Origin: a gamma proteobacterium L18
Lineage (GTDB): Bacteria > Pseudomonadota > Gammaproteobacteria > Pseudomonadales > Pseudomonadaceae
Assembly (NCBI GenBank): GCA_000497835.1
Contig: KI547164.1
Location: 262,161-326,160 of the forward strand
Direction: 5' to 3'
Length of the DNA: 64,000 nucleotides
The translations under genes were made by a program, and so were the position numbers. Of the stretch, positions 16,697 to 26,029 are shown piece after piece; position 1 is the stretch's first letter; every line of letters begins with the position of its first letter. Under the pieces are notes generated by a model. The model did not search any database. It was not told where the DNA came from and saw only the letters and a program-made list of their open reading frames with translations.

Positions 16697-18796
16697 GTGA
16701 GCAAGTTCATCCTCAGCCTGATGGCGGCGTATTTCTGCGTCGCCCAGGCACTGGCGCAACAGGCGCCCAGCGATCCCGACTACCCCTTTCAGACCTACCT
16801 GCAGCAGGCCAATGTGCCGCCGGTGTGGGCGCGTTATACCGGCCTGGGCGTGCGCATTGGCCAGTTCGAGGCGCACAGCAAGGGGCACAAGGTGGCTTTC
16901 GCCTATCGCCACCAGGACCTGCTGCCCAATGTCGATCCCGAATGGCTGGCCAGCACGTCGTCCTGGTTCATGACCAGCAAGGCCAGCGTCGATCGTGATG
17001 CCGAGCACGCCAACAGCGTGGCAGCGGTGATGGTGGCGGCGCGCAACGATCAGGGCACCGTGGGCGTGGCGCCCCAGGCCACCATCGGCGGGCACTGGGT
17101 GGGGCAACGCATGGAAAGCCTGGGGGCGCTCAAGCGCTACGATGTGGCCAACCTCAGCTGGGGCGCCCACGGGCGCTTCGAACCCGTGCTGAAGGTGCCG
17201 GCCATTGGCGCGATTCCGGTCGAATACCGACTGGCCCTGAGCGAGGGGCGCGATGGCCTGGGCACGGTGATCGTGATGAGCGCCGGCAACGCCCGGCAGG
17301 GCGGTGGCAATGCCAACTATTCCAGCCTGAGCAACATGCGCGGCAACATCATGGTGGCCGCCACGTGCCCGCCGCCGCGCACCGAGCCGTGCGCGGGGCC
17401 GGGTTTTTCCAGCCCCGGGGCCAACCTGCTGGTCAGTGCGCAAGGCGTTGGCGTGGTCACCGGTGTCGGTCAACCACAAACCGGCACCAGCCTGGCGGCG
17501 CCCATCATCAGTGGCGTGGTGGCGCTGATGCTGCAGGCCAATCCACGCCTGGGGTATCGCGATGTGCAGGACATCCTGGCGCTGACTGCACGGCAGGTGC
17601 GGGACCCGTCCACCCAATGGCAATTCAACGCCAGCCGGGCCTGGAATGGTGGCGGCATGCACGTCAGCCATGACTACGGCTATGGCGAGGTGGACGCCCA
17701 CGCGGCGGTACGCCTGGCCCAGGACTGGCCGGGTCGGCAGGGCTACACCAACGAAGCCATGCTGCAAACGCCGCTGGCCAGTGCCCAGGGCAGTTTCGCC
17801 ATTCCCGACAACGATCCCATCGGCCTCAACTACAGCATGGGCCTGGACAGTGCCCGTCTGAATATCGAGCACGTGCTGGTGCAGGTGAAACTCACTCATC
17901 AGCGCCCCGGTGACCTGCAAATGGTGCTGGTCTCGCCCTCGGGCACGCGCTCAGTGTTGATGGATCGCCCCGGCAAGACACCCGGCAGTGCCGGGGCGGG
18001 TGATCTGCGCTTCGACAAGCGCCGTTCGCTCGACTTCATCTTCAACTCTGCGAGGTTGCGCGGGGAACCGGCCAACGGCCAATGGCAGTTGCAGGTGGTC
18101 GACAACGCCCAAGGCAAGACCGGCACCTTGAACAGCTGGCGCATGAACATCTTCGGTCGGCTGGACAACGGCAACGATCACTACGTGTACACCAACGAAT
18201 TCGCCCAGATGGATGCAGCCGAGCGACGTTCCTTGAGCGACCTCGACGGTGGCGTCGACACGCTGAACGCAGCAGCCATCAGCAGTGCTTCGCTGATTGA
18301 CCTGGGCAGTGGTTCGGCGCGACTGGCGGGCGTAGACCTGCGGGTGGAGAACCCTGCCGACATCGAGCATCTGATTGGCGGGGATTACGCCGACACGCTG
18401 ATTGGCAATGATGCGGACAATGCCTTGTTCGGTGGCCATGCGGGGGACCGGCTGGAAGGCGGCGCGGGTGATGATTGGCTGGATGGCGGTGCGGGCCGCG
18501 ACACCTTGATGGGTGGGGCGGGGCGCGATCGCTTTGTGATACGAGCTGAGGCGCAGGCCGGCGACACCCTGCTGGATTTCCAGCCGGGCATCGACCGGGT
18601 GCTGTTCAGCGGTTTTCCCGAGGGCACGCAACCTTTGTTGGTACAGGTAGGGCCACACACCCTGGTTACGCTGCCGCAGGGGCAGTTCGTGAGCCTGCAC
18701 AACGTCAACGTCGCCCAGTTGAGCGACCGCGACTGGCAGTGGCTGGCCCAGGCGCCAGCACTCGACCTGCTGGAGCAGGGCCTGCCGACGATCTAG
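16697..18796 (+). CDS. Secreted subtilase-like protein with P-domain and RTX repeats
   Basis: A 699-residue protein from a GTG start (another GTG lies 9 bases upstream). Residues 1-22 look like a Sec signal peptide ('FILSLMAAYFCVAQALA'). The subtilisin domain has His in 'DAEHANSVAAVM' (about 104), the oxyanion Asn in 'VMSAGNARQGG' (198) and Ser in 'TGTSLAAPIISG' (265). At the position of the catalytic Asp the sequence is 'RIGQFEAH' (Glu58), so activity is uncertain. A proprotein-convertase P-domain follows (about 360-480), then Ca-binding nonapeptides ('GGAGDDWLDGGAGRDTLMGG'). A Sec signal together with RTX repeats is unusual. Stop codons overlap with the convergent DUF4917 gene. Confidence 0.8.
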   Translation: MSKFILSLMAAYFCVAQALAQQAPSDPDYPFQTYLQQANVPPVWARYTGLGVRIGQFEAHSKGHKVAFAYRHQDLLPNVDPEWLASTSSWFMTSKASVDRDAEHANSVAAVMVAARNDQGTVGVAPQATIGGHWVGQRMESLGALKRYDVANLSWGAHGRFEPVLKVPAIGAIPVEYRLALSEGRDGLGTVIVMSAGNARQGGGNANYSSLSNMRGNIMVAATCPPPRTEPCAGPGFSSPGANLLVSAQGVGVVTGVGQPQTGTSLAAPIISGVVALMLQANPRLGYRDVQDILALTARQVRDPSTQWQFNASRAWNGGGMHVSHDYGYGEVDAHAAVRLAQDWPGRQGYTNEAMLQTPLASAQGSFAIPDNDPIGLNYSMGLDSARLNIEHVLVQVKLTHQRPGDLQMVLVSPSGTRSVLMDRPGKTPGSAGAGDLRFDKRRSLDFIFNSARLRGEPANGQWQLQVVDNAQGKTGTLNSWRMNIFGRLDNGNDHYVYTNEFAQMDAAERRSLSDLDGGVDTLNAAAISSASLIDLGSGSARLAGVDLRVENPADIEHLIGGDYADTLIGNDADNALFGGHAGDRLEGGAGDDWLDGGAGRDTLMGGAGRDRFVIRAEAQAGDTLLDFQPGIDRVLFSGFPEGTQPLLVQVGPHTLVTLPQGQFVSLHNVNVAQLSDRDWQWLAQAPALDLLEQGLPTI

Positions 18797-19803
18797 CGCT
18801 TGCGCTTCACCGCAGGCTTGGGCACCGGCACATTCAGGCTGGGCACACCCAGCGGGTGGCTGGTGGCATCGAAGAACACGATCTCGCGGCCTGGGAACAG
18901 GGCAGTGAAATACTGCTTCTGGCTCAGCACCCAGGCATCGCTCAACGGGAAGACCGACACCGCCAACTGCTGCACGCCCGCTTGCTCGATCGCCTCCAAC
19001 AGGTAGCGATCCTGCTCGCCCAGGCTATGGCCGAACAGGCACAGTGCGCCCTGGTGGTTCGCCAATTGGCCATGGCACCAGCTCAGGTAATCGGACTGGC
19101 GAATGGCGCGCAATTTGTCCTCGCGGCGGCCCTCGTTGACGAACAGCGGCACCTCGCCGGGCTGGTTGATGGCGAAACCGTCCAGCAGGGCACTACCAGT
19201 GGCATTGCGCTTGCGGGTGGTGCCGTCGGCCTGGCGGATCAGGTGCAGGCCGCCGTGCAGGTGCAGGATGCGGGTGGCCTGGGTGCGCGTGCGGCGCACG
19301 TCGAAGCCAAGGTCCACGTCGAACAGATCATCGAAGCCGTCCGGTGCGTGTTCGACGGCCCAGCTCACCAGCAGGTCGTAATTGCTCGAATACACCGTTG
19401 CGTAACTGCGCAAGTGTTCGGCAATACCCCGCAAGGCGTCGGGCTGCACCATGCGAAAGGGGATGTGCACGCTGCGCATGGCGTGGATCAGCGCTTCCTT
19501 GATGGCGTAGTAGCGGTTCAGCGGCGCCGAGGCACTGATGGCCAGCGCGGCGTTGACGCGGGTGGTGAGGTTGAGCGCGCTCAGCACCTGCTCGAAGTTC
19601 TCGGTGCCCATGGACTTGAACAGCGCAAGGTCGGTCTGGCCCAGCGGTTTGTTGCGCACCTTCTGTGCCCGCTCGAACAGTGAGTCGTAGGCAAAGTTGC
19701 GCCACACCGCCCGGCTGGCGCCGTTGCCCAGCAGCAGGCCGGTGCATTGGAAAGGCAGTTGCGGCCATTGGCCGAGGCTGGCGTCGAAAGCGTCGAGTTC
19801 CAT
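18793..19803 (-). CDS. DUF4917 protein with a SIR2-like fold
   Basis: A 336-residue protein of the DUF4917 family. The pattern 'LLLGNGASRAVW' (25-34), 'YSSNYDLL' (138-145), 'LHLHGGLH' (180-187) and 'LFGHSLGEQD' near 255 is the SIR2/Rossmann-like NAD-binding arrangement also seen in SIR2 antiphage effectors. Whether it hydrolyses NAD is unknown. It is encoded alone, tail to tail with the subtilase gene (shared CTAG), and no partner sensor is adjacent. The function remains open; a metabolic or defence role is possible. Confidence 0.7.
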   Translation of the reverse strand: MELDAFDASLGQWPQLPFQCTGLLLGNGASRAVWRNFAYDSLFERAQKVRNKPLGQTDLALFKSMGTENFEQVLSALNLTTRVNAALAISASAPLNRYYAIKEALIHAMRSVHIPFRMVQPDALRGIAEHLRSYATVYSSNYDLLVSWAVEHAPDGFDDLFDVDLGFDVRRTRTQATRILHLHGGLHLIRQADGTTRKRNATGSALLDGFAINQPGEVPLFVNEGRREDKLRAIRQSDYLSWCHGQLANHQGALCLFGHSLGEQDRYLLEAIEQAGVQQLAVSVFPLSDAWVLSQKQYFTALFPGREIVFFDATSHPLGVPSLNVPVPKPAVKRKR

Positions 19804-19928
19804 GAAATGCGTCTTGCTCGGGATCGGTTACAGGCCGCGACTGTACCATGCCGGGCCGGGGTAAACCGTCTTGTCATGTTCATGGCCGACTATGCTGGTC
19901 TTTCGTTTTGATCCCGCAAGGAGCGTGT

Positions 19929-21029
19929 ATGTCTTTACCCCGGCGCATCACCTGGCTCACCGCCGCATGGCTGTCGGCCCTCGCTGTCACCGCCCAGGCC
20001 AAGGCCCCGGAGGGCCAGGCGCTGGCCCAGGCGGCGGGCATTCCCTGGCCGGCGGTCATCGCCCATCGCGGCGCTTCGTTCGATGCGCCAGAGTCGACCC
20101 AGGCGTCGTACCTGTTGGCCCGCGAACTGGGTGCCGATTACCTGGAAATGGATTTGCAGCGTACCCGCGATGGTCAGCTGATTGCCCTGCATGACACCAA
20201 TCTTGGGCGTACCACCGACGTCGCCACGAAGTTTCCCGAGCAGAAGGACCAGCCCGTCAGCCAGTTCACCTTGGCGCAACTCAAAACCCTGGATGCGGGC
20301 AGCTGGTTCAATAAGGCCTACCCGGACCGTGCCCGGTCGGCGTATGCAGGGCTGAAGATTCTGACGTTGGACGAAATCATCGACCTGGCTGACCAGGACC
20401 CGGCGCATCGCCCGGGGCTATACATCGAAACCAAGGCGCCGCTGCTGTTCCCCGGCATTGAAAAAGACCTGACGGCCAAGCTGATCCAGCGTGGCTGGCT
20501 CACGGCGGACGGTCACGTCGCGCCGCAACACCGGGTAGTGCTGCAGACCTTCGAAAAAAGCAGCCTGACCCTGCTCAACCAGTTCATGCCCAAGGTCCCG
20601 AAAGTGCTGTTGCTGTGGGTCGGCGAAGGCAGCATCGAGCCGACCTCCAAGGTCGCCTACGACCCCGCCAGCGGCGAAACCAAGGCCGCCTATTACGCCC
20701 GCCAGACCCCACGTGATCACGCCGAATTTGAACGCTGGCTCGACTTCGCCAAGGCCAACGGCGCCATCGGCACCGGCCCCTCGGCTGCGCTCACCCAGGG
20801 CGGCGACCAGAGCTACATGGACCTGGTACAACCTTGGATGAACCAGATGACCCACGCCAAGGGCTTGTTGGTGCACGTCTACACCGTCGATGACCCGGTG
20901 GACTATCAAAAGGTCATGGACGCGGGCGTCGATGGCATTTTCACCAACCGCAGCAGCGAACTGCTGAAGTTCTACCACCGCCCGGCGAGCCGCAGCGTTG
21001 ATGACATCCTCAAGGCCAATGGGTACTGA
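19929..21029 (+). CDS. glpQ: Periplasmic glycerophosphodiester phosphodiesterase
   Basis: A 366-residue GDPD enzyme. The Sec signal is 'ITWLTAAWLSALAVTAQA'. The active-site pieces are 'VIAHRGASFDAPEST' (His-Arg, Glu), 'YLEMDLQRTRDGQLIALHDT' (metal Glu/Asp and second His) and a C-terminal 'DAGVDGIFTN'. It hydrolyses glycerophosphodiesters from phospholipid turnover to glycerol-3-phosphate and an alcohol. Length and layout match GlpQ rather than the cytosolic UgpQ. It is monocistronic, with a REP palindrome after it. Confidence 0.9.
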   Translation: MSLPRRITWLTAAWLSALAVTAQAKAPEGQALAQAAGIPWPAVIAHRGASFDAPESTQASYLLARELGADYLEMDLQRTRDGQLIALHDTNLGRTTDVATKFPEQKDQPVSQFTLAQLKTLDAGSWFNKAYPDRARSAYAGLKILTLDEIIDLADQDPAHRPGLYIETKAPLLFPGIEKDLTAKLIQRGWLTADGHVAPQHRVVLQTFEKSSLTLLNQFMPKVPKVLLLWVGEGSIEPTSKVAYDPASGETKAAYYARQTPRDHAEFERWLDFAKANGAIGTGPSAALTQGGDQSYMDLVQPWMNQMTHAKGLLVHVYTVDDPVDYQKVMDAGVDGIFTNRSSELLKFYHRPASRSVDDILKANGY

Positions 21030-21080
21030 GGGCAAGTTGGGGTAGGGGGGATTGTCAGCTTAAGGCAGGCATCACTGGCC

Positions 21081-21141
21081 TCATCGCGACTAAAGTCGGC
21101 TCCTACCGACGAACGGGTAGGAGCCGACTTCAGTCGCGATG
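21081..21141. repeat. REP palindrome
   Basis: Arms TCATCGCGACTAAAGTCGGC and the complement ending GTCGCGATG around a short loop. It separates the convergent glpQ gene and the outer-membrane channel gene. Confidence 0.85.
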
Positions 21142-21200
21142 CAGGCGACGCGATTTCAACGGGGCGGGGGAACGCAATATCTGTAGCGGCTACATGCACT

Positions 21201-22643
21201 TCACTTGCCTGCCATCTTCACATCAGGCGGTGTCCACCCTCCGCCCAACGCCTTATACAGGTTCACCTGATTGATCTCCCGCGCCAGCTCCAGCTGCAGC
21301 CACTGCTGCTGCGCCCCAAACAGCGAACGCTGAGCGTCCATGGTGGAGAAATAACTGTCCAGCCCCGCCTCGAAGCGCAGGCGCGATTGGCGGTAGGCCT
21401 CTTGGTAGTCGGTCACCAGTCGCTGCTGGGCCGTGACCTGTGCCAGCATCTCCTGACGCGCATTCAGCGCATCGGCCGCTTCGCGAAAGGCGTTCAGCAC
21501 GGTTTCTTCGTAGGCGGCGGTGCTTTGGTCGTAGCGCGCATGGCTGGCATCGACGCCGGCCTTGCGCGTGCCGCCGTCCAGCAGGGTCAGGGAGCCGGCC
21601 GCCGCCAGGTTCCAGAAGGCCGCCGGGCCGCTGAGCAGTTTCGAGAAGTCGCCGCTCAGGCTGCCCAGCGCCCCGGTCAGCGAGAAGCTGGGGAAGTAGG
21701 CCGCGCGGGCGGTGCCGATTTCGGCGTTGGCGGCGCGCATCTGCGCTTCGGCCGCCATGATGTCCGGGCGCCGGGTGACCAGGCTGGATGGCAGGCCCGC
21801 CGGCACGTCGGCCGTGGCCAGTTGCTGGCCCAGTTGGCCCTTGGGCAACAGCGCCTCAGGCACTGGCTGGCCGACCAGCACCCGCAGCGCGTTGAGGTTC
21901 TGCGCCACCTGCATGCGGTAGGTATTGACCTGCACGGCGGCGGTATTGGTCATGGCGTCGCCCTGGTGCACGTCGATGCGCGCGGTGGAGCCCAGGTTGT
22001 AACTGGAGCGCAGCAGCTCGCCGTAATGGTGCTGTGACTCGTAGGTATTCTGCGCCAGGTCCAGCAAGGTCTGGTTGGCCTTGAGCGTCAGCCAGGTGCT
22101 GGCCACCTCACCGATCAGCGCCAGGCGTGCGGTCTGGTAATCGGCCTGGCTGGCTTCGTAGCGGGCCCCCGCCGCATGTTTCTGGCTGCGCACGCGGCCG
22201 AAAAAGTCCAGCTCGTAGGAGGTGAACCCGGCCGTGGCCTGGAAGGTGTTGGCGATGCTGCCGGGGCTGGAGCCACCCCCTGGGGTCTGCACCAAGGCGG
22301 GCAGTTTGCTGCGGCCGGCGTACGTGTCGATGCCTATGCTGGGGTAGAGCGCCGCGCTGGCGCCGTTGAAGGAGGCCCGGGACTCGTCGACGCTGGCCGC
22401 GAACCGGCGCAGGCCACGATTATTGGCCAAGGCCAGGTCGATCAACTGACGCAGGCGCTGGTCGCTGATGAAGGTGTGCCAATCCTGCTCAAAGGCCTGG
22501 CGACCCTCGCAGCAGGCGCCGCTGGCATTGGCCGGCCAGGCCTGGTCCAAGGGCGGCTCTGGCGGCTGGTAGGTGGGTTCCAGCGAGCAGCCGCTGACCA
22601 TCAGCAGCGACGCCAGGCAGGTGCCACGCAAGCGGTTACTCAT
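21201..22643 (-). CDS. TolC/NodT-type outer-membrane channel lipoprotein
   Basis: A 480-residue outer-membrane efflux protein. The lipobox is 'LLMVSGCSLEPTY', giving a lipidated Cys near residue 19. Two repeated helical regions of the OEP family follow, for example 'LANNRGLRRFAASVDESRAS' and 'RPDIMAAEAQMRAANAEIG'. Such channels usually pair with RND or ABC pumps. Here it is the last gene of an operon that begins with a HlyD-type adaptor and includes a cellulose-synthase-like glycosyltransferase, starting 10 bp after that gene. The likely job is export of the polysaccharide or an associated product. That role is inference. Confidence 0.85.
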   Translation of the reverse strand: MSNRLRGTCLASLLMVSGCSLEPTYQPPEPPLDQAWPANASGACCEGRQAFEQDWHTFISDQRLRQLIDLALANNRGLRRFAASVDESRASFNGASAALYPSIGIDTYAGRSKLPALVQTPGGGSSPGSIANTFQATAGFTSYELDFFGRVRSQKHAAGARYEASQADYQTARLALIGEVASTWLTLKANQTLLDLAQNTYESQHHYGELLRSSYNLGSTARIDVHQGDAMTNTAAVQVNTYRMQVAQNLNALRVLVGQPVPEALLPKGQLGQQLATADVPAGLPSSLVTRRPDIMAAEAQMRAANAEIGTARAAYFPSFSLTGALGSLSGDFSKLLSGPAAFWNLAAAGSLTLLDGGTRKAGVDASHARYDQSTAAYEETVLNAFREAADALNARQEMLAQVTAQQRLVTDYQEAYRQSRLRFEAGLDSYFSTMDAQRSLFGAQQQWLQLELAREINQVNLYKALGGGWTPPDVKMAGK

Positions 22644-22653
22644 GGTCGCACTC

Positions 22654-24798
22654 CTACAGACGCGTGCCGAGCAAGGCGCGCAATTGGGACATCAGCAGCC
22701 CCAGCAGGCCGCTTTTGCCGTGGGAAGCCTGCATCAGGTGCAGCGGCTGGCGACGGGTTGGCAGCGTGGGGAAACGCGTACTGCCAGGGGGGCGACGTGG
22801 CCGTCGTGTCGGCAACGGTGCCAGGCGTTTCTCCCCCAGCAGCGCACGGCGCAGCAAGCTGCCAAACGCGATGCCCGGGTGCGCCTTGCCGGCGACGTTG
22901 GCATTAGCGTCGCTGAACAGGCGGCCGATCAGCTTGCGCCGCAGCGCCTCGTCCATGTCGATGAAACGCAGCCCCAACTGCACGCCTTGTTGCTGACGCA
23001 TCACCTGCACGCCCACCCAGCCCACTTTATTGACCCAGATTTTTCCGCGCGCGCCGATGCGAATCGACCCGGCGTGATGGCAGGCGAAGGCGGCACCGGT
23101 GATGGAAATATCCATGATGCGTCCGCTCAGCGTCCGCCCGCCCAGGCGGAAGCCGGCAGGCCGATCGAAGGGGAAGCGCTCTTCGCCATGCAGGCGCGGG
23201 CGGTCGACGCAGGCCACCAGCGTGGCCAGGTTGTAGATCAGCGCCACCACGGTCCAGCACAGATTGAACACCATGTTGCCGTCCAGGCTGTCCGCCGTGA
23301 CGATGGCCGTAAAGGCGCCGATCTGCGCGAATGTCGTCAGGGCCAGGAAAAAACCGAACAGGTTCCAGTGCACCAGGGTTCTGGAGCGGTCGATCCCTTT
23401 GGCGGTGACTTTGAACGGTCGCCCGAAGGGCCGCAGCAGGGCGCCGGCAAGCGTGGCGGTCACCGCCAGTGACGCGACGATCTGCGTCACCTCGGTGAAG
23501 ATCGGCAAGGTGCGCCGGTCGGTGACCCAGGTGCCGTAGCCCCAGAAGGCGATCAGCGCAGGCATGCCGAAGGCCAGAAAGTCCATGGGCTTGGCATAGA
23601 AACCGGCGACGCCGAAGTACCAGTACAGCACCGGCGACACCAGCATCATCAGAATGAAGGGTTTGGAAAACCAATGCAGCAGCCCGTGCAGGTAATGCAG
23701 ACGGTCGTTAAAGCTGTAACCGCGCCCGCGCAGGGGGCCATCCTTGAGCAAGGCGACCTGCACGGTGCCCAGGCACCAGCGGCCGCGCTGGTTGATGTAC
23801 TCGGTCAGGCCTTCCGCCGACAGGCCGATCGACAGGCGCTCGTTGAGCCAGCGGGTGACGTAGCCATGCTGCAGCAGACGATAGGTGGTGTAGATGTCCT
23901 CGCACACGGAACCGGTGGGAAAACCGCCCATTTGCTCGATCAGATCACGGCGCACCACAAACGAGGTGCCCACGCAGAAGGCTGCATCCCAACCGTCCTT
24001 GGCTGGTTGGAACACATCGAAGAACACCCGTTGCTCGTCCACCCAGCAAGTGGCGGAGCCCAGGTTGTGCTGGATGGGGTCGGGGTTGTAGTAAAATTGC
24101 GGGGTCTGCACCAGCCCGACTTTCGGGTCCTGGAACAATCCCAGCGTGCGCATCAGGATCGGCTGTTGCGGGGCGAAGTCGGCGTCCAGTACCAGGATGT
24201 ACGGGGCATTGCTGCGGGCGGCTGACTGGCGCAGGCCGTTGTTGAGGTTGCCGGCCTTGGCGTGCAGGTTGTCGTCGCGGCGTGCGTATTCCACGCCCAT
24301 GCGCTGGCAGTAGTCGCGCAGCCAGTCGCGACGGGTATCGTCGAGCACCCAGATAGTGAAGTTGGGGTAGTCCATGGCCTGCGCAGCGATGATGGTTTTC
24401 TCCAGCACCTCAAGCCCTTCGTTGTAGGTGCAGATGAATACGTCCACCTCCGGCGCCTGGTGGCCCATGGCGCGCAGGCGCTGTTCGCCGGCGTCGGCGT
24501 CAGGGCTGCGGTCGCTGCGGCACAGCATGACGACGATGGAGAATAGCGTGTAACCGATGGCCAACATTTCGAAGAACAGAAAGCTGTAGGACCACACCGT
24601 GGCGAACCCCGAGTGGCTGTCGGGCAGGGTGTAATGGATACGCCACAGCAGATAGTTCACCAGCAACGCTGCGGTCATGCCGCCGAACAGGGCGCGTGCC
24701 GCCCATTGGTTACGGTGGGTAAGGCAACTGAACAGCACCACCATGGCCAGGGTCCAGAAGTTGACCTGCAACAGTTGCATCGAGTCCAGGGTATGCAT
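22654..24798 (-). CDS. Cellulose-synthase-like family 2 glycosyltransferase with PilZ domain
   Basis: A 714-residue membrane glycosyltransferase. Four or so helices flank the GT2 domain, which shows 'VDVFICTYNEGLEVLEKTII', 'VLDDTRRDWL', 'LVLDADFAP', the base-containing 'GSVCEDIYTTYRL' and 'INQRGRW' (the Q-x-x-R-W motif). This is the processive synthase pattern of BcsA/Alg8-type enzymes. The C-terminal part (about 570-660) reads like PilZ ('DISITGAAFACHHAGSIRIG'), though a canonical RxxxR is not obvious, so c-di-GMP control is uncertain. The last 50 residues are basic. It lies 1 bp after the preceding gene. The polymer is unknown. Confidence 0.85.
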   Translation of the reverse strand: MHTLDSMQLLQVNFWTLAMVVLFSCLTHRNQWAARALFGGMTAALLVNYLLWRIHYTLPDSHSGFATVWSYSFLFFEMLAIGYTLFSIVVMLCRSDRSPDADAGEQRLRAMGHQAPEVDVFICTYNEGLEVLEKTIIAAQAMDYPNFTIWVLDDTRRDWLRDYCQRMGVEYARRDDNLHAKAGNLNNGLRQSAARSNAPYILVLDADFAPQQPILMRTLGLFQDPKVGLVQTPQFYYNPDPIQHNLGSATCWVDEQRVFFDVFQPAKDGWDAAFCVGTSFVVRRDLIEQMGGFPTGSVCEDIYTTYRLLQHGYVTRWLNERLSIGLSAEGLTEYINQRGRWCLGTVQVALLKDGPLRGRGYSFNDRLHYLHGLLHWFSKPFILMMLVSPVLYWYFGVAGFYAKPMDFLAFGMPALIAFWGYGTWVTDRRTLPIFTEVTQIVASLAVTATLAGALLRPFGRPFKVTAKGIDRSRTLVHWNLFGFFLALTTFAQIGAFTAIVTADSLDGNMVFNLCWTVVALIYNLATLVACVDRPRLHGEERFPFDRPAGFRLGGRTLSGRIMDISITGAAFACHHAGSIRIGARGKIWVNKVGWVGVQVMRQQQGVQLGLRFIDMDEALRRKLIGRLFSDANANVAGKAHPGIAFGSLLRRALLGEKRLAPLPTRRPRRPPGSTRFPTLPTRRQPLHLMQASHGKSGLLGLLMSQLRALLGTRL

Positions 24799-24799
24799 G

Positions 24800-26029
24800 T
24801 CAGTTCGCCTCTTGAGCACCGGTGAAGGGGTTGACGCCGGTGGCGGCGATGGCCGCCCATGCCGTAGCGCCCAGGTGGGGTAGGTGGTAGTAGAAAAAAT
24901 CGTTGGTGGTGGAGGTAGGGCCGATGGCCAGCCCGGTGCTGATTTGCGCCTGTGGCGTGGCAAACAGCCAACCATCCCCGGCCTGTTGCGCCACCAGTAC
25001 CGCCCATAGCGGCTTGGCCTGTTGCGGCGCGCCGCTGAGCTGGGCCACGGCCGCAGCTTGGGCAGTGCCTTCGGTCCACAGGCCATCGGGGGCGCGGTTG
25101 AAGCCATAACCCTCGGCAAAACGGTGGGCGTGATCGATGAAAGCCAGGCTGCGCTGCCAGTCGGCGGGGCGGTCGCGCACGGCGATCAGCGGCCAGATCT
25201 GCGCGTCCAGCCCGGACTTCTCGCGCTCCTGGGTGTGGCCGTCGGGCAGGGTGCCGATCAGGAAGCGGCCTTGGGTGGCGTCCCATTGGCTGTCCACGAA
25301 GCGCCGGGCGATCTGTGCCTGGCTGGCGGCCTGAGCGTTGGCATGCAGACGATCCAGCGCCTCCCAGGCGGCCACCAGGTCGACATTGTGCTCGGTGGAC
25401 TTCCAGCCTTGGCGCTGGGGCGTGGGTGGGTAACCGTAGAAACCGCCGATGAAGCCGGGCGGGTTCTGGCTGTCGTAGGTGTTGGCCTGGGTCCAGTCCA
25501 GAATCCTCCGGGCGGCCTGCAGGTAACGTTGTTCCTGGCTCTGTCGGTAGGCCTCGAGCAACGCCAGCACGGCCCAGGCCTGGTTGCCGGTGGCGCTGCC
25601 GACCTGGTACGCGTCCTGATTCCAGGCGCCACGTTCGGTGCTCCAGTAGCCGGGCAGGGTAATGGCGCCGTGCTTGAGGGGCCCGGCGGCGTAGGCATTG
25701 CGCACGCGACCGTCGGTGTAGTCGGGGTCATGATCGGTGGCGTAGGCCAGGGCATCGGCGATCTGCCGCCCGGCGCTGGCGTTGCCGCAGCCAAACAGGG
25801 CGATGCTGGCCAAGGCGTTGTCATAGGTGAATGCCACGCCGCGCAAGGCCAGGATCGGTGGCGGCTGGCCGTTGAGCGGCGGATAGCTGGCCAGCAGTAC
25901 CGGGCCTTCGCCCAGCGCGTGCACGGCCTGGCCCAGGGCGGCGCAGGTCATTTGCGCCAGGCGCGGGCGTGCTTCATCGGCGCCTGCCTGGGTCAGCCAC
26001 AACAGCGCGATGAACAACAGCGCCCTCAT
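24800..26029 (-). CDS. Six-hairpin (alpha/alpha)6 glycosidase-like protein of the polysaccharide operon
   Basis: A 409-residue exported protein with a Sec signal ('LLFIALLWLTQAGA'). Repeated motifs such as 'GNQAWAVLALLEAYRQS', 'WKSTEHNVDLVAAWEALDRL' and 'GYGFNRAPDGLWTEGTAQAA' resemble six-hairpin-fold carbohydrate-active proteins (hydrolases, lyases or epimerases). Its start overlaps the adaptor stop by 4 bp (ATGA), so it belongs to the operon. A trimming enzyme comparable in place to BcsZ or AlgL is the likely role, but no catalytic residues can be assigned with certainty. Confidence 0.7.
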   Translation of the reverse strand: MRALLFIALLWLTQAGADEARPRLAQMTCAALGQAVHALGEGPVLLASYPPLNGQPPPILALRGVAFTYDNALASIALFGCGNASAGRQIADALAYATDHDPDYTDGRVRNAYAAGPLKHGAITLPGYWSTERGAWNQDAYQVGSATGNQAWAVLALLEAYRQSQEQRYLQAARRILDWTQANTYDSQNPPGFIGGFYGYPPTPQRQGWKSTEHNVDLVAAWEALDRLHANAQAASQAQIARRFVDSQWDATQGRFLIGTLPDGHTQEREKSGLDAQIWPLIAVRDRPADWQRSLAFIDHAHRFAEGYGFNRAPDGLWTEGTAQAAAVAQLSGAPQQAKPLWAVLVAQQAGDGWLFATPQAQISTGLAIGPTSTTNDFFYYHLPHLGATAWAAIAATGVNPFTGAQEAN

